From contig JAHWHI010000038.1 of assembly GCA_019323355.1 (NCBI GenBank), positions 1 through 15,522 of the forward strand: a stretch of DNA of 15,522 nt. The letters are read 5' to 3'. Positions 7,466 to 13,015 of this stretch are shown here, piece after piece. The stretch comes from Candidatus Woesearchaeota archaeon. Lineage in GTDB: Archaea > Nanobdellota > Nanobdellia > Woesearchaeales > WJKV01. The notes under the pieces are model-generated. The model saw nothing but the letters and a program-made list of their open reading frames with translations, was not told the origin of the DNA and ran no database searches. The translations under genes and the position numbers were made by a program. How positions within the stretch are numbered: position 1 is the first letter of the stretch; every line of letters starts with the position of its first letter.

Positions 7466-7505
7466 TTCGAAACCCAACATAAAACCTTTAGCGTGATTAA
7501 TGTGA

Positions 7506-7667
7506 TCAATATTCCCGATCACTATGGAAGCCAATCAAAAAACCTCCTTCCTCTGGCTGTATTAAGCCGTCTTCAATGTCCTGATTGACTGAGTCTTCGT
7601 CGAAAATGTCTGTTTCCTCAAGCATCATTTCTTCTTCGCGGATTTTTTTTATAGTGTCTCCTCGCAT
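7506..7667 (-). CDS. Small acidic protein, 53 residues, unknown function
   Basis: Minus-strand ATG at 7667 to TGA at 7506-7508 encodes 53 residues beginning MRGDTIKKIREEE and ending EEGGFLIGFHSDREY. It contains 17 Asp/Glu against 5 Lys/Arg, a strongly acidic small protein with a Gly/aromatic motif near the C-terminus. Support for it being real comes from a purine tract GGGGGTGG 5 bases before the ATG, a TATA-like box at 7708-7719, and codon choice typical of neighbouring genes. It is divergent from the AbrB-PhoU gene and shares its control region. A GTG at 7676 in the same frame is an alternative start. No function can be assigned. The acidic profile could suit a protein-binding partner or DNA mimic, but that is speculation. 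Confidence 0.65.
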   Translation of the reverse strand: MRGDTIKKIREEEMMLEETDIFDEDSVNQDIEDGLIQPEEGGFLIGFHSDREY

Positions 7668-7707
7668 TGGATCCACCCCCGTTTCCTATATCATAGTAGT
7701 GGGGAAA

Positions 7708-7719
7708 GTATATATATAA
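7708..7719 (-). promoter_or_regulatory. TATA box of the small acidic gene
   Basis: The minus strand reads GTTATATATATAC, centred about 46 bases before the ATG at 7667. This predicts a leader of about 20 bases that holds the GGGGGTGG ribosome binding site. Confidence 0.45.
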
Positions 7720-7724
7720 CTAAT

Positions 7725-7760
7725 GCATATGGTATATAGGGTATATATGCTACATATACC
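7725..7760. repeat. TA-rich inverted and direct repeats, candidate operator
   Basis: Between the two divergent promoters GCATAT (7725-7730) is mirrored by ATATGC (7745-7750). GGTATAT (7731-7737) is mirrored by ATATACC (7754-7760). GGTATATA occurs twice in tandem at 9-base spacing (7731 and 7740). AbrB-type swapped-hairpin domains bind AT-rich, pseudo-symmetric sites, so this is a plausible autoregulatory operator for the gene starting at 7845. It might instead be just promoter AT-richness. Confidence 0.45.
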
Positions 7761-7789
7761 ATTATTCCCTGAGAAGGGGGATAAAATAC

Positions 7790-7834
7790 ACATAAATTTT
7801 TTAAACATCTACGGAAATATATAGTATATGGGGG
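7790..7834 (+). promoter_or_regulatory. Promoter and ribosome-binding region of the AbrB-PhoU operon
   Basis: Two TATA-like boxes precede the ATG at 7845. CATAAATTTTTTAAAC (7790-7805) would give a leader of about 20 bases containing GGGGG (7830-7834), 10 bases before the start. GGAAATATATAG (7813-7824) would give a leaderless message. The sequence does not decide between them. Confidence 0.4.
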
Positions 7835-7844
7835 TATAGATAGA

Positions 7845-8819
7845 ATGGAAACAAGAAAATTAATCAAATTTGGGAAAAACTCTTATGTTATTACTCTGAA
7901 CTCTGAGTGGATCCGGAAGAACGGTCTGAACAAAGGGGATCATGTACATATTATCGAGAATGATAATAATCTTCTGATCGAAAGCCAGGCTTCTGATAAA
8001 TTCAAAGAAGGAAAGGTGTTCAAGCTTAATGTGCAGGATAAAAACAGGTCTGATATCAAACGTGAGATTGTCACTGCTTATATCAACAATGTAGGCACAA
8101 TCGAGATATTTGGGGGAGACCTTAAAGATAAGGCAATGATGATCAAAGATATTCTTCACAATCTTGTTGCACTTGCAGTCATTGAGCAGGATCCAAACAA
8201 GATAATTGCCAAGGATTTTCTTAACATGAAGGAAATCTCAATCGTGGCATTAGTCCGTAAGATAGATAATATAATCAAGACAATGATCTCTGATTCAAAA
8301 GGCAAGACTTCTAAAGCTACTGAAGAGAACATAAACCTTCGGGACAATGATGTCAACAGGCTTCATATCCTGACCAAAAGAGCTATCAAGCATGCATTTG
8401 TCTCGCTAGAGACCAGACAGCATTTCAAGATGGGAGCGCTTGACCTTCTTAGGTTCTGGGTTATAATTGAAAACCTTGAAGAGATAGCAGACAGTGTCAA
8501 AAGAATTGCCAGATATTTTAACTCGACTAATATCCCAAAAACCCAGGAGAAAGACCTCCTTAAGATCTATGACGAGATAGAATTGTTCTATAATGATTTA
8601 ATGAAAGCCTTTTATAATGGTGATAAGAACCAGGCTCTGAAGACCGCACCAAAGAAAAAGGAGATAATGCAGAAGCTTATTGACTTTGACCGGAAGAACT
8701 GGAATGTGGAGTATATTCCAAATATCGTCGAGAAATTGAAATATATGACCATGGCGATCCAGCAGGTCGGAAGGCCGGTCTATGAAATGGAGAATTTTGT
8801 TGATATAAAAGAAAAATGA
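7845..8819 (+). CDS. AbrB-PhoU fusion transcriptional regulator
   Basis: This 324-residue protein has two parts. Residues 3-48 (RKLIKFGKNSYVITLNSEW, then KGDHVHI and LLIES) form a SpoVT/AbrB-like swapped-hairpin DNA-binding domain. From about residue 110 the protein is all-helical and matches PhoU. The segment LRFWVIIENLEEIADSVKRI carries the ExxxD pattern of PhoU helices, which bind multinuclear metal clusters in known members. Such AbrB-PhoU proteins are common in archaea and are usually linked to phosphate-responsive regulation. Here no phosphate transporter genes are present. Instead the stop codon overlaps the start of the receiver-kinase gene as ATGA (8816-8819), indicating translational coupling. 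The protein is a good candidate for controlling its own operon through the TA-rich repeats upstream. Confidence 0.9.
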   Translation: METRKLIKFGKNSYVITLNSEWIRKNGLNKGDHVHIIENDNNLLIESQASDKFKEGKVFKLNVQDKNRSDIKREIVTAYINNVGTIEIFGGDLKDKAMMIKDILHNLVALAVIEQDPNKIIAKDFLNMKEISIVALVRKIDNIIKTMISDSKGKTSKATEENINLRDNDVNRLHILTKRAIKHAFVSLETRQHFKMGALDLLRFWVIIENLEEIADSVKRIARYFNSTNIPKTQEKDLLKIYDEIELFYNDLMKAFYNGDKNQALKTAPKKKEIMQKLIDFDRKNWNVEYIPNIVEKLKYMTMAIQQVGRPVYEMENFVDIKEK

Positions 8820-11170
8820 GTTCAAACAAACTTGAAGGAAAGATAGGGGTAATTGGAACCCAGAAGACATTCAAAGCACTGAGTAAACTATTGGGTGCAA
8901 ATAGTGATCTTTCCTTCCAGCATCTTGGAAAAGTTGTAAGGGGCGCGATCGAAGCTATCAATCCAAAAGACAGGGAGAGTATCAATCTTCTGTTTGTTGA
9001 TAATGACCATCTAAGAAAATCTGAAGATTCTGTCAACTGGATCAAGATGAATCTCAGAAATGCAGAAATAATTTTGTTGTATAAGAATGGGGGGCATGCA
9101 TCTTTGCATCTAGACGCAGTCCAGAAAGGCGCTTTTGGAATGTTGGATCTTGATGATGTTGAAAATACCAACGATAGCCCCTCTAAGGATAGAATTCTCG
9201 AGCTTTCTGGCAAAGCACTGAAACGCAGCATCCGAAAACAAAAGAGCCCTATCCGAAATGCATATGCAGATTCTTCTGACCAGATGGTCCTTGAAGATGT
9301 TGTTGCAGGAGTCGATATATTGTCCTCTGAATTCTGGGATGCAGACAGAAGAGCCCGTTATCTTGATTCTAAATTTCCAAGCGAGATTAAAATTGTTGCA
9401 TGTGATACTCCTGAGAGTAGGATCTCAATACGAACAGTCACTTACGGCGCGCATCCAGTGCTTGTCCACTTTGATGGAAGCGATAAACCTACTTTTTTCC
9501 TTAAAGTCTCTACAAATCCTAAGGGCGGGCGGAAAGAGTATATCGCTCCAGCAATCTACGAGGTTGACTCAGAGCTGGAGAAAGAGATATGGACCAGCCA
9601 AATGAAACGTGCCTCTTTTGCGACTGTACAGTACGAGGGATATTCAAGAACTGAAAGCGGACTTTTCTATATCCTAAAGTATCGCAATTCTCCTACTATT
9701 GATTATTATTTCTTGCTCTATGCTCCGAAGGTGAAAGACCTAAAGGATAGCTGGATGGATCTTGAATCGACAAGAGATATGCTTTATCCTAAGATAAGGG
9801 AATTCCTATCTAAAAGTAAGGAGATTGACATTGATAAATTGATGTCTATGATTGCTGATGCTATCGGTAAATATTCGCCTATACTTGACCAGAAAATAAT
9901 CCGTGCAGGAGCAGCACATATACTGAAACTTCTTGAGGTAAAACAAAGTGAATCAAGCCTTGATGATCTCCTGCTTCCAAATATATTATTGTCCAATCCA
10001 ATCTTTATTCGACTGGATGAGGTACTGAAACAAAAGAAGGCAGATTTCTTCAATTATGAACGGGCACGGGATAAGCTGATATATGATGCGATATATGCGA
10101 TTGCTGATAATGACGCAAGATGGACCATAAATGCGTCCCGTATCGCTGATAAATTAAAACTTTTGACAGGTGATCCAAACGCCAAGATCACTGACCACAA
10201 AAAAGAAGCAGAACATAATGATCAACGTCTAGAAAAATACCTGAAGAGCATCTTCTTGTACAGATGTGAACGGGATTTGAGGCAAGGCGGGGCAACAGAG
10301 AGCGCCATACAATCAACAGTGAGTTCATTTAAGTTATTCTCTGACAAAGTCCCTACTATAATCTCTGAGAAGGATTTTGAAAAAGTAAAAAAACTATTTT
10401 CAGATGTTCTTGGAGAGAAAGAATTTTATGTGTTAACACAAGGGGATATGAGACTGCAGCATATGTTCTTTGATGACGCTGCAAAGAAACCTGAAATTTT
10501 TGATTATGGCCGGGCTAAAGAGGAAAGGAGAGGCATCAGTGCTATCGAATTTTTAATAGACCATTTCCTTGATCTAAGCGAGTTAGAGATCGGAAGATTC
10601 CTATCAAAATATTACAAGAGATTCCTGGGGAAATATAAAGTATATTCTTCGCGCTTTGCAGGAACGACTAATACAGCCTTGTTTTCAGAAGACAGATCAA
10701 CAGTCATGAAAGAAAGAAGGGCATGCTACTTGATGACAATATTATACCGATTCAGAAAGATGGGGCCAGTTGCTAAGGATCGTGTCATGTATTCTTGTCC
10801 TATCCATTACCCTACTCGTAGGATAAGCTATCCGTACAGTGTAGAGACATCTAGCGGAAATCTGGGACCAGATCATTTTAGAGATATTAACCCTCGGGAT
10901 CTTAACGGAGTTGATTATCATTCTGCAGATTATATTGTAGACTTCCATCTATCAGCAATCAGGAAAGCTATTGAAAGCGGATTGAGTGAACAGGGCAAGA
11001 AACTGTTTTCACTTACAAAACCTGACCAGGAAGCGCTGAAAATTTTAGATTCAATATTGTCGTCTCATGAGATTTGCATTGAAACCAAAGATAAAGTCAT
11101 CAAGAAAAGAGTAAGTCTCTATGGCAAATCTTGCGAAGTCATCTCTGACAATGGCAATAACGGGAATTAA
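8816..11170 (+). CDS. Receiver-like domain fused to APH-like kinase, function unknown
   Basis: This 784-residue protein matches no family I can name as a whole. Residues 8-115 look like a CheY-type receiver fold: KIGVIG (strand 1), INLLFVDND with D62 in the phosphoacceptor position, EIILLY, and QKGAFGML. The acidic pair after strand 1 is absent (GT at 14-15), and neither the usual Thr/Ser nor the conserved Lys is clear, so it is probably degenerate. Residues about 205-305 resemble a kinase N-lobe, with PTFFLKVS giving K230 as ATP-binding Lys, Glu in DSELEKEIW, and a hinge near FYILKYRN. A helical insert of about 230 residues follows. FYVLTQGDMRLQHMFFDD (537-554) and PEIFDYGRA (559-567) then match the HGDxxxxN and DxG/DxD motifs of APH/kinase folds, with Gln before GD and His549 where Asn is usual. 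Roughly 190 C-terminal residues are unassigned. It overlaps the upstream gene and lies 2 bases from the PHP gene. Confidence 0.75.
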   Translation: MSSNKLEGKIGVIGTQKTFKALSKLLGANSDLSFQHLGKVVRGAIEAINPKDRESINLLFVDNDHLRKSEDSVNWIKMNLRNAEIILLYKNGGHASLHLDAVQKGAFGMLDLDDVENTNDSPSKDRILELSGKALKRSIRKQKSPIRNAYADSSDQMVLEDVVAGVDILSSEFWDADRRARYLDSKFPSEIKIVACDTPESRISIRTVTYGAHPVLVHFDGSDKPTFFLKVSTNPKGGRKEYIAPAIYEVDSELEKEIWTSQMKRASFATVQYEGYSRTESGLFYILKYRNSPTIDYYFLLYAPKVKDLKDSWMDLESTRDMLYPKIREFLSKSKEIDIDKLMSMIADAIGKYSPILDQKIIRAGAAHILKLLEVKQSESSLDDLLLPNILLSNPIFIRLDEVLKQKKADFFNYERARDKLIYDAIYAIADNDARWTINASRIADKLKLLTGDPNAKITDHKKEAEHNDQRLEKYLKSIFLYRCERDLRQGGATESAIQSTVSSFKLFSDKVPTIISEKDFEKVKKLFSDVLGEKEFYVLTQGDMRLQHMFFDDAAKKPEIFDYGRAKEERRGISAIEFLIDHFLDLSELEIGRFLSKYYKRFLGKYKVYSSRFAGTTNTALFSEDRSTVMKERRACYLMTILYRFRKMGPVAKDRVMYSCPIHYPTRRISYPYSVETSSGNLGPDHFRDINPRDLNGVDYHSADYIVDFHLSAIRKAIESGLSEQGKKLFSLTKPDQEALKILDSILSSHEICIETKDKVIKKRVSLYGKSCEVISDNGNNGN

Positions 11171-11172
11171 AG

Positions 11173-12378
11173 ATGTATTTTGCACCGCACACACACACAA
11201 AACGTTCGGACGGTCTGATAGAGCCAGCTGACGCATTGCGTTTTGCAGCTGAAAGAGGATTCACTGCGTATTCTATAACTGATCATGATACAATAGCAGC
11301 ATACTCTGATCCTCCGGTGATAAATTTCATGAAACGTGCTGAAGAAAGCTTCCGCCTGATACCAGGTGTTGAATTAACAGCTTTGCTTGATACTTCTGAA
11401 AGAAAATTTTCTGATGTGGAGCTAATAGGATATCTGTTTGATATCGAAGCAAAACCAATAACTGAAGCGTGTCTGCATAACCAGGCTATCCGGCATGATT
11501 GGACCCGCGTCACACTCGATAAGATAAATGACTTTTTTGAATTTTCAGGAAGCGACCGTATCGATGAAGAATATATAAGGGTCACTAATTCAGAGAATAT
11601 CTCCAGCATTGGAAAACCACATATTGTAAAATCATTATTACTGAAGCCAAAAGTGCAGAGATGGCTGGATTCCCAGAAAAAGATCTCTGAGCTTGAAGAA
11701 GAGACTTTCGCGTCGGATAAGGCTGCCATCGAGGCCGGTAGGATTGTTCCAAGCGAGGTTCGTTTGAAAGTCCGTACAGAATATTTATACTCTATGTTCA
11801 AATCTCCAGACGAGTCTGGATACAAGCCAATTGCAGGAGAATTTTCCGGAGTATTTTTTTCTCCAAAAATATTCCTCAGTGTTGGTGATGCTATAGCAGC
11901 AATACGTGAATCTGGCGGATTGGTCCAGATTCCCCATCCGTTTGTCTCTGCAAAAAGACTTGGCATGAAAGTCAAGGATTTCTTAAGATTGTTTGCAGAT
12001 CATTTCAGAAACCGGAGCATTATCGGGCTCGAGACTGATTATCCCATCCTTGATAAGTATCTGAAATATTACAGTGATTATCGTTTTGGAAAAAGCAAAT
12101 TTAGGGATTCAACAAAGACAGGCGCTTATCTTCTTTCAAATGAAGAAAAAGCAATCGTAACAATAAAAGAAATGCAGGAAATCGCAAACGAGGACATGCA
12201 TAAATATTTGTACTGGCTTGCGACAGATCCTGATCTTGATCTAGGATTCCTCATAAGCGAATTGATTCATTTCAGAGTAAGCGACTGTCATTTCCGAAAA
12301 GGAGATGATCTAATGCACTATTGTTCTGGAGAATCTGAATGCAGGCATTTGCTAGAACTAAAAAAAAGACTTACTTAA
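11173..12378 (+). CDS. PHP-domain metal-dependent phosphoesterase
   Basis: This 401-residue protein starts directly with the PHP motif. Candidate metal ligands in order are HTH (H6, H8), SDG (D13), ITDHDT (H38), PGVELTA (E67), GKPHIV (H150), IPHP (H255), GLE (E287) and SDCH (D371, H373). The full set argues for an active phosphoesterase with three metals, as in the TrpH/YciV branch that removes 3' phosphates from nucleoside bisphosphates or trims RNA ends. Related PHP proteins include histidinol phosphatases and tyrosine phosphatases, so the substrate is open. Between H150 and H255 there is a charged helical insertion of about 100 residues, longer than in compact members. It is third in the operon, 2 bases after the kinase-like gene. 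The 3' end overlaps the convergent lipoprotein gene by 8 bases. Confidence 0.9.
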   Translation: MYFAPHTHTKRSDGLIEPADALRFAAERGFTAYSITDHDTIAAYSDPPVINFMKRAEESFRLIPGVELTALLDTSERKFSDVELIGYLFDIEAKPITEACLHNQAIRHDWTRVTLDKINDFFEFSGSDRIDEEYIRVTNSENISSIGKPHIVKSLLLKPKVQRWLDSQKKISELEEETFASDKAAIEAGRIVPSEVRLKVRTEYLYSMFKSPDESGYKPIAGEFSGVFFSPKIFLSVGDAIAAIRESGGLVQIPHPFVSAKRLGMKVKDFLRLFADHFRNRSIIGLETDYPILDKYLKYYSDYRFGKSKFRDSTKTGAYLLSNEEKAIVTIKEMQEIANEDMHKYLYWLATDPDLDLGFLISELIHFRVSDCHFRKGDDLMHYCSGESECRHLLELKKRLT

Positions 12379-12823
12379 ACTTCTCCTCTATTTCCTGTTT
12401 TTTCTGCTGTAATTCTTCGGTAATACGCACAGTCAGTGTTGCTGTTCCGTGCACAGTGTTATCATGTTTTACTGTCAGCTGAAACGGATATAACCCTGGG
12501 ATCGCATCTTGTAGTGCCATCACCCTTATTGGAAATGCCCCCATCTTTTTTCCTGCAATGCCTATCGAAGGAAATGTCTGTGCAAGGATGTAGTTGTTGC
12601 AGTCTATAACCGTGCATTCTATCACAATCTCGAACTGCTCGTCAGTTTCGTAAATGTTGTTCACCCCTAAATATATGTCCTGTGATTGCAGCGGATCGAG
12701 ATCTATTTTTGGAGTGGTCAGAAGAATGGTCCTTCCTTCAAGGTTCTGTTTTGTGATGTCTCCTGCACAACCTATGAGAAAGATTGAGAACAAAATTATG
12801 CATATAATGATTAATCTTTTCAT
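12371..12823 (-). CDS. Small lipoprotein with Ig-like domain and helical tail
   Basis: This 150-residue protein has a type II signal: MKRL, a hydrophobic stretch, and lipobox FLIGC with C19 as the lipidated cysteine. The mature part is rich in beta strands (ILLTTPKIDLDPLQSQDIYLGVNN, shown here only in outline, then FEIVIECTVIDC, PFQLTVKH and TATLTVRI). It looks like a single immunoglobulin-like beta-sandwich of the type found in archaeal surface proteins. Cys-containing ECTVIDC may form a disulfide. The C-terminal EELQQKKQEIEEKFK is a short charged helix or coiled coil. AGGTGA lies 5 bases before the ATG. The start overlaps the stop of the 34-residue membrane peptide gene. The function is unknown. 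Confidence 0.85.
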   Translation of the reverse strand: MKRLIIICIILFSIFLIGCAGDITKQNLEGRTILLTTPKIDLDPLQSQDIYLGVNNIYETDEQFEIVIECTVIDCNNYILAQTFPSIGIAGKKMGAFPIRVMALQDAIPGLYPFQLTVKHDNTVHGTATLTVRITEELQQKKQEIEEKFK

Positions 12824-12924
12824 TTTTCACCTAACAGCTCTCTTTGTTTTCTCTGGCCTATCAAGACCCAATATATGACTAAGAAAAACATTATAGATAA
12901 AAAGATTCCGAATGCGGTTTCCAT
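12820..12924 (-). CDS. 34-residue single-pass membrane peptide
   Basis: Minus-strand ATG at 12924 to TGA at 12820-12822 encodes 34 residues. METAFG is followed by a hydrophobic helix of about 17 residues (IFLSIMFFLVIYWVLIG) and a positively charged tail QRKQRELLGEK. Three features support it. The stop codon overlaps the lipoprotein ATG as ATGA, suggesting translational coupling. A BRE/TATA box lies about 28 bases upstream with the spacing seen at other leaderless genes in the window. The charge pattern also fits a membrane peptide with the basic tail in the cytoplasm. It could assist or partner the lipoprotein; that is inference from coupling alone. Confidence 0.7.
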   Translation of the reverse strand: METAFGIFLSIMFFLVIYWVLIGQRKQRELLGEK

Positions 12925-12947
12925 GCCTTGTTTTCATGGCTGATTTC

Positions 12948-12957
12948 TATATAAAGG
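12948..12957 (-). promoter_or_regulatory. BRE/TATA promoter of membrane peptide-lipoprotein unit
   Basis: The minus strand reads ACGAAACCTTTATATAG, a strong BRE plus TATA match. Predicted initiation is close to the ATG at 12924, so the message is leaderless or nearly so. It is divergent from the ppsA promoter about 20 bases away. Confidence 0.65.
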
Positions 12958-12971
12958 TTTCGTAACAGAAA

Positions 12972-12982
12972 AGCTTATATAT
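12972..12982 (+). promoter_or_regulatory. BRE/TATA promoter of ppsA
   Basis: CAGAAAAGCTTATATATGG lies about 38 bases before the ATG at 13016, predicting a leader of about 13 bases with the GAGGGG ribosome binding site at 13007-13012. Confidence 0.6.
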
Positions 12983-13015
12983 GGAGTTTAATTGAAAAAT
13001 AGAAAAGAGGGGAAT

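Larger units (their letters stand above)
7257..7505. other. Intergenic region between gyrB and small acidic ORF
   Basis: About 250 bases hold no convincing coding frame. They contain the gyrB promoter (7276-7317), an inverted repeat pairing GGTTTCTAT (7318-7326) with ATAGAAACC (7414-7422), and the strong hairpin at 7426-7465. A non-coding RNA is possible, but no known RNA family was recognised. Confidence 0.4.

Noticed and set aside
8677..9231. Minus-strand open frame of 184 codons across the AbrB-PhoU/kinase junction
   Set aside because: It spans two translationally coupled plus-strand genes, shows no recognisable domain, and has composition typical of an antisense shadow.
11283..11975. Minus-strand open frame of 230 codons opposite the PHP gene
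   Set aside because: It is antisense to the conserved PHP ligands, has Ser-rich shadow composition, and has no promoter or ribosome binding site.
12992..13015. N-terminal extension of ppsA from TTG
   Set aside because: It has no ribosome binding site and lies upstream of the predicted transcript start. GAGGGG precedes ATG 13016 instead.
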